The notes beneath the pieces were generated by a model. The model saw only the letters and a list, made by a program, of their open reading frames with translations. It ran no database searches and was not told the origin of the DNA. From Rachycentron canadum (Eukaryota; Chordata; Actinopteri; Carangiformes; Rachycentridae), in contig CM076653.1 of the NCBI GenBank assembly GCA_038496675.1, positions 22,618,452 to 22,682,451 of the forward strand: DNA of 64,000 nt, in the 5' to 3' direction. The position numbers were made by a program, and so were the translations under genes. Shown one piece after another: positions 13,101-26,898 of the stretch (position 1 is its first letter; every line of letters starts with the position of its first letter).

Positions 13101-15619
13101 AAGAATAGTTTACACAGCACAAATGGGCAGCTTTCTTTTAACTCTCACCCCAAATGTCATATAGCCACTGGTCTAGATTTAGAGGCGACCAACCCACTGA
13201 CTATGAAACAACATCAGTGGTTGAGTGAACTGTGAAAGCAGAAGTAAGCATTAAGCAAAACAGCACAATTAGTGATTGATTAGTGATTGATAACTGACAT
13301 TCTGCTACTATGGGGTCAATAACAAAAGAGTTTGTTGACATTGTGAAGTAGCATGAGGCACATCCTTCAAAGTGACAAATTCCTTCAGGAGGTTTTTAGT
13401 GGGAGCCGAATTATCCACAGAGGTCTCCTCCTCTTCAAAACAAAAATGCTTCTGAGCATTTGCTTGCGTTGTTTCTCTAATAACTTTCAGTCGTGGCTAA
13501 AATCCAGTTAAAATATATAGACAAAAACGACCAAGATCGAAAAACTGTATTGTAAAAATGTTGTTTAAAACTGGTTAAAAAGCCAATTTACGGCAGCCTC
13601 CGGCAGACAACAACCATGCTGACACATGCACAAATGGAATATGACACCATGGGCAGGCAACCAAATGTAACACACCATTACACTGAATAAAGTTGAGACG
13701 ATGTTCAGGTTTGGATGTTCAGGTTTGGACTCCCCATATACTCCTCACCATATAGACCAATTTTGTTAACTATTTAAATAAAATCAGTAAATAAATAATG
13801 ACAAGTTTGATTCATTTGCTTTCTTGTTCCCTTGTGTTGGTTTCTGCAGAATGGCAGATGCAGTGCTGCAGCCCAGCAAAGCTGTTTCCAATCTCTCTAT
13901 AACATGGCCTGACCAAACTTTAATTGGGTACATTGTTTGTCCTTACAATGACATGGCTCAGTAATGCTGCCAACAAGGTTGGAACCATGATGCAAACATA
14001 CAGGCAGCATGGAGGAGTTTTTGGGGCAGTGGACTGCAGGAACAGAAAAGTGGGCAAAAATTGTAGGAATGCAATTACCATGTGCCAACATTAACAATCT
14101 GGCAAAAGGAGGGTGAATAGTCCTTTTATTAAACACAGCTGCAGGTGAGAGGTGTGTCAGGTGAAAACACTAACCAGAGGTGACTAGTTCTGAGAATTAC
14201 ACACCCCCCCCCTCTCAAAAAAAAAAAAAAAAGTGAGAAAAAAGGGCGAGGAAATGAAACAACCCAGCGGTGGCTGCAGTGTCGCTGATTCTAGATCAGA
14301 GATGAGCTTCATAGCTATAGTGGCTGGAGTGTTTGTGCAGTATAGCAAATGTGCTGGAGTGGTACTTTGCTTTCCTGCAGAAATGCTGAAAAACACTAAA
14401 TAAATCCAAAGTTTTCAAATAAAAAGATTTCAGAGTCAAATCAAAACAGAACCCACAACCTGCGCCAGATCACCTATATTTTATCATCATATCATTTATT
14501 TATAAAGTATGTCAAAAGAGGAAAAGCATTAACTTACTTCTTAATACAAGGAAGAGCTGCTAATTGCTGCTAAATTTCATCTAGCAAGGCAACATAATAT
14601 GCTTAGGGTCCAGAAAGACCTTTTTCTAAATGACTGCCCTGAAATCCAATGTTGCTAACTCAATCATGAAACTGTATCAAGGATAATGGAGAGGCTGGTG
14701 AGTTCTCCTGTATACTTGATATTTGATGCAGTAATAAAAACAGTGAGGGGCTCTCATTATTGGGGGTTAATGCAAGCACATAAGGACCATCTTCCTGACA
14801 ATTAAGTGGTCAAGGCTTTTTGTGGTCCATGAAGGTACAGTCAACTCTGCCTCTGCCCATGAATCAATTCCTTGATAATGACACTGAGGAGGGTTTACAA
14901 AACAAATTATAGAGATGGAGTGTCCGATTACATCAGGCTTTTAGTCTACAGTCTGTGGCAAAGATTAGTTTCAGACTAGATTTACAATGTCGAGTCTGAC
15001 TGTGTGAGCGTGTACTGTGTATGTCCATCTGCTGCTAAACCCTAAAAAATACAGACATGCTCATCTCCAGCTATACTGACTAAATCAAAGTAAAAATGTA
15101 TTTATAGTAAAGACACAGAATTTAAACCAGAAGGTAAGAAATTGCTTGGTTTGTAACCAATCTGTGTTCAGTTGGACAGGTTGTCTTTAATCCCTGAGAT
15201 AAAGTAAAATGTTTAGCACAACCCNNNNNNNNNNNNNNNNNNNNNNNNNNNNNNNNNNNNNNNNNNNNNNNNNNNNNNNNNNNNNNNNNNNNNNNNNNNN
15301 NNNNNNNNNNNNNNNNNNNNNNNNNNNNNNNNNNNNNNNNNNNNNNNNNNNNNNNNNNNNNNNNNNNNNNNNNNNNNNNNNNNNNNNNNNNNNNNNNNNN
15401 NNNNNNNNNNNNNNNNNNNNNNNNNNNNNNNNNNNNNNNNNNNNNNNNNNNNNNNNNNNNNNNNNNNNNNNNNNNNNNNNNNNNNNNNNNNNNNNNNNNN
15501 NNNNNNNNNNNNNNNNNNNNNNNNNNNNNNNNNNNNNNNNNNNNNNNNNNNNNNNNNNNNNNNNNNNNNNNNNNNNNNNNNNNNNNNNNNNNNNNNNNNN
15601 NNNNNNNNNNNNNNNNNNN

Positions 15620-15684
<65 letters not shown>

Positions 15685-18600
15685 TGACTGAGAGGAGACA
15701 GTGAGGGAATCAAGACAGACAGAGAGAAGGAAGGGAGGAGAGGATGCAGGGTCCAGACATCTCTCAGTGAGGGGTAAGGACTGGACCACACAGATAAGCC
15801 CTTCACTTCACCGTCAGCAAAGAGAGAGGGCTTTGTGGGATGGGGATAAGCATCCAATTGATTTCAGGTTCGAAAATGGAAAGTGTACAAACTAAGTCCG
15901 GGAGAGTGGTTACGGCGTGCACAACACAGCTGAGTGAAAATTTGGAGCCTCTGTGCCTTTTAACTGAAATTGTACTGTCGTGTCTGTGCAGTTTGTATTG
16001 TGGACAGCTCTTGTTTTCTCGCTGCCTTTGAGGTCGTCAACACAAATGTAGTTACTTAGACAGCTGACTATGATCCTTGTGTGGAGTTGCTGCTTCATGC
16101 CACTCGTTAAAAAAAAACAAAAAAACAAAAAGCAACAAAAAACATATTGGGCGCAATTAGGAACTCAACTAGTTTTGTCCAAACCGTAGGAGAAATGTCA
16201 CTGAAATATATTGAGTTATAAGTGCCATCTGGACTCAAGCTGTTTGGATATGCTCCACAAGTCATGTAATTTCCTGCAGTGAGGAAGTCCATTTAGCTTG
16301 TTAGCACCAAGGGCTTTAAGGAAAGGAATATGTAGGAATAATGTAGAGTGAGGGTTTTTCCAAATACTGGTAAATGATGCTGCTGGAGAATTTGAGTTTG
16401 ACTTACTAGCGGGTGGTCGTACAGTTTGTCCAGCATCAATTTCAGCCACTGTCCCCCCCTGTTGAGTATAGAACTGGGCTTCTATGTAAAAACCACTACA
16501 ACTGTTTTGGCAGTGGTAATTGACAACAGAAAATGTGTCCTGTTTGCGCTGTAAAGGATGCACAGTAGTTTGTTGAGGGTGGTACAAAATAATGTGTCAC
16601 AGAAGAAAGAAAAGACATAAGGTCCGTATAATAAAGCAGTGACAATATGTCACACTGCATATCACTGACTTCCCCTTAGCTTCTTCTTGGAGTGTTATAT
16701 GTGGTAACAAATGATCTGTTACTTTTAATATCAGATTTTTAATTATATATAAAAAAGTTTATTATCTGCATGTACTTTGGTGTCACTTAAGGGCGATGTC
16801 ATTTGCTTTCTGGTACTATATTAAATGGCATTCTTAACCAATTTATTATTGGATTACACTAAATGAAACACAAGGCAAACAAGAACGCAAACAAGAATCT
16901 TCTGTTAATTATTGACAAATAACAAAAGCTAGATGAAATAAGAATAAAATATTATGAAATGAGAAAAAAATGAGACTGGTTATGTTGCAGAAGACTTGTG
17001 ACACTGACTAGGCGGGCTATAGGGAAAAAAAATCCTTGTGCAGTCGCAGCAAAATTGTTCTTCTCTGATGAGTCAAATTAAAACTGTATATAGTGTGGAG
17101 TCTATGGATGCAGAATATCTCAGTAAATATTTAATGAAGCCTCTTTCTCGTAACAGGCTGACTTTGGCTAGCACAACAAAAACAAAGTGGGCGAGTAACA
17201 CAAATAACATAAATCTGCTGTAGGAGAAACATGATGATCACATCCTGCATCATAAACCACAATCATGAATGAAAGATGAAGCTTTCAACAGGTTTTAAAC
17301 ATGTCAGCACATTTCCTTGCCCCATTTCATTTTGCAATGTATTCCTACATGTTCTTCACATCCTGCAGAAACCCTACAAGCCACGACGACCAGTTCATTT
17401 GAAGTAACCCTCCATGGGCATTGCAACAAGGATTTTTCACTGAGTTTTCCATGACTTCTGTGATAGTAATGTAAATGGAGTAAACACTGTTGATTCAGGG
17501 GAACATATTTGAACCATCCACTTCTTTCTCCTGATGGCAGCAAACCATGCCACATCTCTTTTGTGAAGCAATTTGTCCACCAGCAGAGCAAGGTTAAAAA
17601 AATGGTGCAATAAAATTAATATTTTTTTACGTTTTGATAGTCATGTGATTAATGTTTTCTCCATTTTGAATTGGTCAGCAGCTCAAACTCAGTTCAACCC
17701 AACTGAAATTCTCTATAGCAGTGTTGGAGGGAAAAGTTTAAACAAGAAGCAAAAAAAAAAAACAAGCATGAAAGACAGACAATTCAGACAAAGAACACCA
17801 CATGGTATAATTGAACCATAAACTCATCCATATCTGCATAAAATCAGTAATAGCTGCAGATACACAGTCTCCATCTCTGTGTCCCATTTTCCCTTTGCTG
17901 TCTCCACTTACTACATTGTTCAACTACAACTTCTCTATCTAGCTATACGAGTCAGTTATCTCTGTCATCTGTTTTTGTTTTTTTTTTTTTCATGTGACGA
18001 TGGAAAGAAACGTTTTCATCCGCTCACTAGCAACAGCAACATTGCATGAAAGACATGGGACAAAAGCCATCCTCCTTAATAAGCTTAGGGCTATACATGG
18101 CAGGTGATTCAGTGGGAGGGCATGAAGTCCTCCCTCTAATCACCATTTCATTCCTGAGTTCTCATAGCTACCTCCTCGCTACAGCATAGAAAGTATTTAA
18201 TTAGCTAAGACTTTCTTTTCCTCCTTTCGTTTCATTTCTCAAGCAGACATCCACTTAGCAACTGCATAGTAACAGCAGGGTGCTAAAGATCCAAAGACTT
18301 AGTTAATAATATCATTGGTTAATAAGCAGATGCTAAGCACATTCCAAGTCCAGGGTTACAAGTGAAATAACTAACGAATTGTCTCTTAGGTTGACATCTA
18401 AAATGGTTTATGGAACCAGTTCGGTTTAAACCCCACATCAAAAACATTTTCCTCAACTTATAAGCAGACAATAAAATCTTTAATCTTATTAAAACAATGT
18501 GCAGAATGTAAATGTACAGCCACAACTACAACATAATAGTATTAAGCAGTGAATTTGACATCATCATACACTTCTGATAGGTGTAGTGTCACGAGACTTA

Positions 18601-21600
18601 ATTTACACAACTGTATATTGCAAAGCATTGCACAGATGTTTCTCAACTGAGAGAGCGTATCTATGGGTAGATAGTAATTATAGTACAGAATAAAGCACAA
18701 AACACATCTCTAGCTTGACAGCTTTAGTACAAAGTGTAATTGGCATGAGCAAACTGTTATTGACAGATGCAGATGGCATCTGTGAAGGTGGCAGTAACGG
18801 ACTGTGAAGTCACTTTCATTTCAGTTCTACAAATTCATCATATTTTAAAATGACCTCTTTTGTTGCTGTCCCTCCCGCAGATTCACAGCTGAAACGCAGT
18901 GTTTTTGTTTTTTTTTTCCTGCCAATTTTGATGGTGTTCAAGTCATGGCTGATTGTGTCAACTGCCAATGACAATTGATATTGACTGACTTTTGTGGTCA
19001 ATCCCCTCATTAACGTATCATCTGGCTATCTCTGTCTGTTTAAAAAACATAAAGCTTGAAGGGTTGTGTTTATCTTTTATATTTTGACTGTTTACAGATC
19101 AGTCAATATATTTAGACCAGATTCTAATGTGTCAACCTCATAGGGAGAATTATATTTTGTCAGTTCAAATGTCCTTTAGCTCTCTGTACGTGACCTGCTA
19201 ATGGTAACTGATTTAGAGCTTAAATGGCTGTGTGACTCTGTTAGATGAGTTTATGAAGCAAGAAAGAACGTCAGAAGAATTAAAAAGTAAAAGAGAAAAC
19301 AAACATTAGAGTCATTTTAAAGTGTGATCATCGGATGCCCTCTAAGCCTGAGAGATATGAAACTATTTCTCTTAGTACAGTCATTAATGTGTCTCAGGGG
19401 AGGCTTAAAATCCACACTCAGGCTAATAGAATGCTAATACTGTTTTTCATTTATACCAGGTTGTTGGCAAACACAACATATACTATATATTATTTAAAGC
19501 TTTTTCATTACCGGCTAAATAAAGAGATGGGACTTACATTCATTGCACTGATATCTGGAGTAGGCTCTCTGGTCTCCCCAGTGGTAAATGAGATGTCAGT
19601 ATACTGAAAATGCTGGATACTAAGGTAAAGCAAAGTGAGAATGCTAATGAGTCATTTCAGTATCTATAATTTGGTAGCAAGCCTCTAAAAAACACAAATA
19701 CAGTGCAGAGTCAACAATACCTTGTGTTAATTAACATGGCTAAGATACAGCAGTCAGGGAGCAGTAATGGCATAATCATCTGACATCTTCAGTGAGCAAA
19801 AGGGAATAAATAGAGTGACATATAATAAGTGCAACTTAAGCTACCTATTTGTGATAGATGAGTCCACACTAGACATTTGTCTTTCCAAGTACTGTTGAAT
19901 GAGCACAGCTTTTGCATGATGAAGGCCTAATGTACTGTGCTGTTTTCAATGAGCCCTATTGAAGGATGCATAAAGCTGGAGCGACGAAGAAACAGCTGTT
20001 TGTTCGTCTTGCCACATTTAACTGCAGATGTAATATTTCTACAGAGTGTAATGTACATGGCATTTGGGTATAAAGTACATGGCTCCTGGAATCGCCAGGC
20101 GTGTCCAGGGGACCGTATATATTTATATATGTTTATCATAACTGCAAGACCATTGGCCATTTCTAACTCAGAAAAATGTAATTACATTTCACGAAATCTG
20201 CTAATGCTACAACCTGCAAATATAGTCCATAAAAACTCAAGTCAAGACAAGTCAACAACATTTTGATGCATTCTGACTCATGTGCTCCAGCGCGGTATTG
20301 AGAGGGCTGCATTGGACGTAATCAGCCTACACTGGTGTCTTAAGAAGCTTGAAAAAAGCATGGACAAAAATAATGTATTGATTTGAATCAAGTGATTTAC
20401 AGCAGTTTGACACAACACATCTGCCAGGCTTTCCTTATAGCAGCTGACTGCACTTTTTCATCAACATGACACTGATACATGATCAGCTTTTTACTCCGAC
20501 ATCAATTTTTATTCCATGTCGCTGCATTCAGACGTTTGCACATTTATGACACTGTCATCAGCTCTTCAGCCCAGTCATATGCTGTAATAGTCATCAAGTC
20601 AAAATCTGTAACGTCAATTTAGCAAGCATGAACTAATAATAATAATAAAGTCATACCAGTAATAATAAAAATGAAAGGTATTTGCTGGGAATACAGCATT
20701 CATGGTCTTTGACATACAGTCTGTATTTTCTTCTTAATCTACTGTCAGTCATCTTCCCCTCTGAAGTATAAAGAGGAAGCAAAGGATCATAATCAACAAA
20801 AAGTAATGTGTGGCAAAAGAACGGTGACAAAGTAAGGGAATATATTGTAAAAGTGATGCATTGTAATTTATAGATTAAGAGGGAATTTAAGATAACCAGT
20901 GAAAAGTGGCGAAACATACTGCAGCAAATAGTTTCAACAGTCATTCAAAGACCTCTAATTAAATCCTTAAGTGACCTAATCTCAGATTTATTCTGGTATG
21001 TAGTCTTCATTTTTGCCTTTTCATTAATCTACAACAATGGATGATATTCTATGGCTTGATGTTAAAAAATAAATCCTTTGCCTTTCCTTTCTGACATCAA
21101 ATAATTCACTATTCACAGCTTTTTATTGACCAATCATTGGTTTATTTATCAATGTCTGTATCATCTCAAGTTATTTTCAAGTGTTTTCCTTATTGTATAT
21201 ATGATTTTACAATTTATTTGTTTAATGTAGTTTACATAGAAAAATAGAGGTAACTTTTATCATTAATATGGGTGAACATAAAGTCAGTGGACACGACACT
21301 ATCTCAGCTGTAATTCTAGATTTTAAGTTTTAGATATATATGTTTTCTTAAGTAACACCAAGAAAGACTTCAGTTTGGTACTTTTAATGTATGATTCTGA
21401 AAAAAATCTCTGGAATTACTTATTTACCAACACTAAGTGCACATGGAGTTGAGGAATAAAGAGGCAAAAAAAAAACACACATGATGAGATGTCGCCGCCG
21501 TCAATCATGTGCAAGATCAATACAAAACTCAAAAGAAGCCTGTTTTCAAATGTAGGTCAGAAATCACAAGAGATTAAATAAAAGATTAAGCAGATTCTTT

Positions 21601-24600
21601 TTCTAAGCCAAGTAAATCTCTTCGTCTCGTTTCTCATCCATCCATGTTCATTTCAACTACACTCCATACTCTCATCACAGCCTCAAAGTCATATTTGGTC
21701 TAAAGAAATGTATATGTTAAGGTATTAGATAGGAACCAAGTTAAAATTAAACAAATTTGTGAATAAAGCCAAATCTAATTTTTAGCTCCTCTTGCTATCA
21801 GATTTCATGTTCTTATCGGGTAATGAGGGAAATGTCCTCCCTGTAGTTCTAAGGCTTGTGAAAAAATATATGTTCTTCCCAGGTGGAAATGATGAAGGTA
21901 TGTATATATGAGTGCGGTTATCTGGTTAAAGCCCACTACAGATATTGAAACAAGAGCATAAGGAGCATGCATCAGCAACATCCAAAAGAAATTTCTATCT
22001 CATTCCTCATCTCAGTGTTCATGTGCTTAAATTTGACGCATGTTCGGTGTGTTGACATAGTGTAAAGTGTTGAATTTTCAAGAGTCAGCGCTTAGAGCTG
22101 AGCCATGAACTGGAGATACCTTCAAAACTGTCATTTCCAATTGGTTGAATTTACCTTTACTTAAGCCACTAACAAATCAAATAAAACACAATGTACCACA
22201 CATTCATCTCCAGCAGATAAATTCACCACAGAAAACATCTGTGTCTTACCTGATCCCATGGACAGACGATCCCACCAGAAAACATAAAAAGGTAACCCAT
22301 GGCAACCAAGCAGGCCCAGATGACCAGAGAGAAAACACGTAGAAGCTTCTTGAAGATGGACTCAATGCAGACAAGTACAAACACAGCCAGGAAGATAGCC
22401 AGCGCCGTGGGCACAGTGATTACAAAGGCCACGTGGTCCTCAATGTTCTGAAAAAAAAAAGAAAAGTTTAGTTAGTTCAAGAGAAGACAAAGTTAGCCTG
22501 AACGAGATAAATAAATAAATATATAATTTAATATTTTTTAAATAAATAATTAAAAAAAAAAAACATTTCGAAGACAGATACTTCTCAAGGGGACATGGAA
22601 CAGCCTGACTGTGTTATAAAAAGCCACACCCGTAGCTCTGTCTTTCCTCTTCAGTGTCGGGAAAATACAAACAAGCAAGGCAAGACGTGAAATTCCCTGA
22701 GAAGCTTTTTTAAACACAAGGTGTCACTTGTAAGATAACCTTTTGCTTTGATAACCTGAGAGTGATAAGATGAAATGAATGCCCTTTAGCTCTGTATGTC
22801 TTGGGTACCTTTAACTTGGTTGGTCTGGTTGAATCACAAGATATTGTGACAAGACTTCGAAATGAATGGCAGGCCACAAATACAGACTGGGAAATACCAC
22901 AGCACTACAAAATAAAAGGAGTCAACATGAGGTTGACTTTAAGGTTCATACGCTCAAATGAGGGTTTTTCAACAACGTGGGCCTGCTGGGAATTTGGGGC
23001 AGCTTGGTCTGAAGCCTAGATATGATGTTGGTTTAACCACCAGTGACATCTGTTGATTAAAATGCTCCGTTGATCACCCAGCCTCGGGTCGGCGGAGCAC
23101 AGCTGACCAGCACCTGTCATTATGCCAGTCACCGAAAGCGTGCTGCGTGCACGCACGCTCTGGGACTGAGCTCACTTCACCAACCTCACTATAACTTGTT
23201 CATATAACGCTGTGGGCAGCTTTGCCAGTGATCCTAGGAAAGAAAGAATACCACCCATCCTATTATCTGTGCATGAGGCATTTGCTTGATTTTACAGAGC
23301 ACAGCAGCCAGATGACTGAACGCAACTGATCATCTACAGAAAGTTACTTTGGTGGGGATACGACTGGAAATATAAATTGGAGATTTATATTTCAACTTCA
23401 ATTTCAGCTAAATCAAAGGGGTACCCAAATTGTTTAGTTCAGGTCTATTTTAATAGTGTAGTATAGTCAGATACTATAGTCAAATCACAACTGTTCAAAT
23501 ATGGATGTACAAACCAATGATCCTTTTCAATAGACAACTGTAAAAGTAACAAAAAATACCTTTATACTGAACTGAGAACATTTTTAAAAAAAAAACCCTA
23601 AAAAGCCCCCAGTGTTCACCAGTAGCAAAGTTGAAGCCACATTCATAATGGATTTGCTGCTGCCTTTCTGAAAGACACTTAGATCTGAAAGTTCTAATAA
23701 AAATTTCAGGAGGTTTCTTAAAGGTGGATGTCGGAGGATAGCACAGTGAAATGAGTCGTTACTGCTGCCTGCCTTTGCCAGACTTCATCCAAGCAATGCT
23801 TTTCCAGGGGTATGACGGGGGGATGGAAAAGGGTCAGGATACGAACATGTAGTGCGGATGTTGCATATCCTCGCGACCACATTTGTATGTGCAGGCAAGG
23901 AAATCTGTCAAATACACTGACGTTTACCAATCAGACCTGGAATTCAACAGCCAAATAGGCCCGTGCCATATTTCAAGTTCATTAACTTTCACAGAAGAGC
24001 TTGTAATTTGTGGACTCTTGCTCAGTGAAGAGAAACTTACTGCACAACGACGCCATTTCCCTTACCCGTGGAGAAAGAGCTTTGTGTGGTTTCCCAATAT
24101 TTTTTGATCTCTAAAAGCTCCAAAATGTCCACAGGGTAAATTACACCACATTAAAATACCACATTAATGAATGGATTATTTTTAAATTCTCTTTTTAACC
24201 AGTGTTGTAAAAATTAACAATCATGCAGTTCCTTTAAAATGGAATCATTTTTTTCTATTCTGTGCAGACACTAGTCTCTAACACTTATTTCATTCATTCG
24301 ATCATTGTTTTCAGGACTGAGCTGACCATCTATCTGTTCTTTGGCCAGCAAATCTCACAGTGCTCCTCTTCACACGTCTCCCATTCTTGTCTGGCTTCTC
24401 CTTCTTTTGCCCCAACTACCACCACCACCACCCCACCCCCATCTTCCCTCAGTCTCGTTCTCATGCACACAGTCAATGCACTGGGACAGGGGAGGATGTG
24501 TGCGCCTGCAGAGAGCCACAGAGAGTTTGTCTCGCCCTGAGCAGAGCTCCGAAACAGCACAGGATTTAGGTCAGCCAGCAAGCAGAATGAAGGGATGATA

Positions 24601-26592
24601 GGATACAAATAAAAGAGACAGACGGATATACGAGGAGGTGAGCTATGAGAATGGAGTGAAATAGAGGATGATGATGAAAAAAAAAAGCAAGGAAGCTGTA
24701 AAGGTCATGTCTATACAGCACATGGGTAAAGCAAAAAAGAAGATGTCAGACAAACAGACTGAGCAGTGGCTGAACAGGGGAAGACGTTTATTGAAATGCT
24801 CATTTATTGTGAGCCCACAAACCAAAAATGCGCACATTTATATTGTAGGATTTATTGTCGGATTATGGGATTGTCAGGAAATATTTGGAAATTTCAAGTT
24901 TTCTTTTTGGTTCAAGAGCATCCACGACTTTAACGATACACTAATGTTTTAGTTGCTGGTTAAATTATACTCTCACAGTTTATCACAGTTTTAACACAAA
25001 TGCAGCCGGCTGGATCAAATAGGAAATCCAAAATGAAATTCTAACTCAAGTAATTCATGGGTACAGACACCAGCTGTGGCTAAAGTAATGGCTCAAAAGA
25101 ATGATGGATGATGGAAATATGGCCAGATTCAATATGATTCTTCAAGAGACTGTTGTCTCTTTGAATCTTTTTGATAAGGGATTTTATTTGTTGACTAATT
25201 AGGCATTCAGTGATTGTGCTTTGTCTTGAATGATTGTTTTGATTGCATGGAAATGGAACAACTAGCTCTCCAACCACTGATATTACTCATCATTTTCTGG
25301 CTGTAATGTGTGGAAGCACCTTTTCCAGGCAAGACATGTTTTTCATTCAGGTTTCATTGAGTTTTGTATGTTTAGAAGTCTTCCTATTGATTAGTTATGT
25401 TCTGATGAGTATTATGGGATGCACTGTGATGTGTTGTGTCTGTCAATATTTGCCTCACTATGTCTCCTTCAGTGTGTTTCAGACAAAACCCTCCTTAATA
25501 GCAGACTCAGCAGAGATGGGATGGGAGAAGCACTCTCTTAATGAAAAAATGGAAATGTAATTGTGTTAATATATCAGCATTCTCTTTTTTATTACATATT
25601 ATCAAACATGTTCGTCATAGCAAAATCCCAGCCAGACAAAATGCACATTTACAAACAATGTCTGTTTTTTTTTTTTAAAGCACAGAATGTCTTTTTTATT
25701 TTAGAGTGCCTTGCCTTCACTGCATTGAATTTTTCAGGTTTTTAGAGCAAAGATAATCCTGTCAAAATAGTGACAGAGGGAAACAGATCTCCTTTCTGTA
25801 GTTCAGTCAACCGTGAGCTCAGACAATAACTAAGCCCCTTACCCCCCCCCCCCTCACTTTTATCTCACCCTTCTCTTCACATTAGTGCTGCGATGAGGAC
25901 AGCATGCTGCGAGAGTGTGCATGTGCATACATAAAGGTGTAGCACAAGCGCGTTCATATGTGTGTGAGTCTGCAAGAGAAGGGAGCACATGTATTGACAA
26001 GACAGCAGCTTGTGTCTGTGTGTGCACAAATATAGCACTATTGGCAAGTCAGTGAGTGTGACCTTAATTCTATTCATGCTTATAGAATGTGAGAGTCTGC
26101 GGTGTGTGCGTGTGTGTGCATGCGTGTGCGTGTGCACACCCACGTGTCAACATGTACCTGTCCACACTGTTTACAGAGTTTACATTTGATGTAAATTTTT
26201 CTCCAAATACACATTTACAGGTGACACACAGGGATATGCAACACATCTTGCTGTCGTTGTAGTGCCATACAAATGTACAGTCATGGACACTTTTTTTTTT
26301 TTGTACTTTTTGATTTGCATAGTGCATCTGTGTGTGCGTATATTGTGAATGAGCAGCTTACCAGTCCTGAAGCAAAGAACACAGTCAGCAGAGCCAGGCA
26401 GGCTCCCATCACTATGAGCAGCAGAAACACAATCAGTGGATGCTGCTGGCTCATACAATAATAAGACTCATACAGCCAGTCTGGGGACCTGTTCCTCTTC
26501 TCCTGACCTCCTCCTCCTCCTTTATCCCCTTCGCCAGACTCCCCTGCCCTGTCCAGGAGATACCGCTTCCTCCTTATTGCCTCCTGCCACAT
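9492..26592 (-). CDS. adcy2: adenylate cyclase type 2 (5' three exons of the gene)
   Basis: This gene encodes a membrane adenylyl cyclase that makes cAMP from ATP. The type 2 group is known to be Gs- and G-beta-gamma-stimulated and calcium-insensitive. Three coding exons lie here on the minus strand: 26592-26362, 22447-22250 and 9653-9492, all joined in phase 0. They give the first 197 residues: a cytosolic start (MWQEAIRRKRYLLDR), the very conserved DWLYESYYCMSQQHPL before helix 1, helices 2 and 3 in exon 2, and helices 4 and 5 in exon 3, where MRDAIIASALTSISHTIVLS is close to mammalian ADCY2. The sixth helix, the C1 and C2 catalytic domains and the second membrane cassette lie left of the window. 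Type 7 and type 4 are paralogous alternatives, but the N-terminus and DWLYESYY block fit type 2 best. Whether this is the 2a or 2b teleost copy cannot be decided here. Confidence 0.95.
10044..10118. repeat. (CA)n microsatellite
   Basis: A perfect AC repeat of about 75 bp in adcy2 intron 2. Its length makes it a likely length-polymorphic marker. Confidence 0.96.
15225..15619. other. assembly gap (395 Ns)
   Basis: A run of N that ends directly against a TG microsatellite, so the gap probably reflects repeat collapse. Protein frames across it are meaningless. Confidence 0.99.
15620..15686. repeat. (TG)n microsatellite at gap edge
   Basis: A TG repeat of at least 67 bp, truncated on its left by the assembly gap. 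The true length is unknown. Confidence 0.95.
22250..22447 (-). CDS. adcy2: adcy2 coding exon 2
   Basis: 66 codons, phase 0 at both ends. The acceptor is a long T tract then cag before AACATTGAG. The donor is CAG|GTAAGA. It encodes NIEDHVAFVITVPTALAIFL (entering membrane helix 2), the CIESIFKKLLR linker and helix 3 (SLVIWACLVAMGYLFMF), ending CPWDQ. These match ADCY2 residue for residue over most of their length. Confidence 0.96.
22448..26361 (-). other. adcy2: adcy2 intron 1
   Basis: A 3.9 kb intron. It includes a small CpG-rich patch near 23080-23160, a poly-Pro/Ser-coding C-rich stretch near 24410-24450 that is not a gene, and an imperfect TG/CA tract near 26097-26140. No exon is recognisable inside. 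Confidence 0.85.
26362..26592 (-). CDS. adcy2: adcy2 coding exon 1
   Basis: 77 codons from the ATG that aligns with the mammalian start (MWQEAIRRKRYL), ending at CTG|GTAAGC in phase 0. After a Gly-rich cytosolic segment (GEGDKGGGGGQEKRNRSPD) come DWLYESYYCMSQQHPL and membrane helix 1 (IVFLLLIVMGACLALLTVFF). The context of this ATG is poor (T at -3). The frame stays open upstream to an ATG at 26898 with A at -3, so an extended N-terminus is possible. I chose the shorter start on homology. Confidence 0.92.
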
Positions 26593-26898
26593 GGATCTTG
26601 GAGTTGAGAAGGAGGAAGAGGAAGCAGGGAAACCAGAGGAGGTGGTCACTGCTGAGGTATTAATAGTTTCCATCACAGATGAGGAGCAGTTGCTCTGTTC
26701 TGCTCTCCTGCTCTTGTTCCTGTTGGAGACCCTGGTGTGAGAGCTCCTAATGTCCAGCGTATCCTTCAGTTCCCCCTCCACCTCCTCTCTTAAGTCCTTC
26801 AGGCGGAGACAACTGAAAGCTGAGGCTGAGTCTGAGTCAGAGGCAGCATGTGCTGGCCGGAGAGGTGGCAAGAACACACCAAGGGTAGAGCGCAGCAT
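26593..26898 (-). other. adcy2: adcy2 5' UTR or alternative N-terminal extension
   Basis: 102 codons stay open in frame with adcy2 exon 1 upstream of the homology-based start, beginning at an ATG at 26898 with A at -3 (MLRSTLGVFLPPLRPAHAAS). The encoded stretch is Ser-rich and low in complexity, with a second in-frame Met at 26673. Human ADCY2 as I remember it has no such extension, so this may be plain 5' UTR. Immediately upstream (26900-27060) the minus strand is pyrimidine-rich, and I see no clear TATA box. Confidence 0.4.

Larger units (their letters stand above)
9654..22249 (-). other. adcy2: adcy2 intron 2
   Basis: A 12.6 kb intron between the donor at 22249-22248 and the acceptor ending at 9654. 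It contains two dinucleotide microsatellites and the assembly gap. No additional exon or embedded gene is recognisable on either strand. Confidence 0.85.

Noticed and set aside
15187..15857. Long frames across the N gap and the TG repeat
   Set aside because: They are artefacts of undefined bases and dinucleotide repeats.
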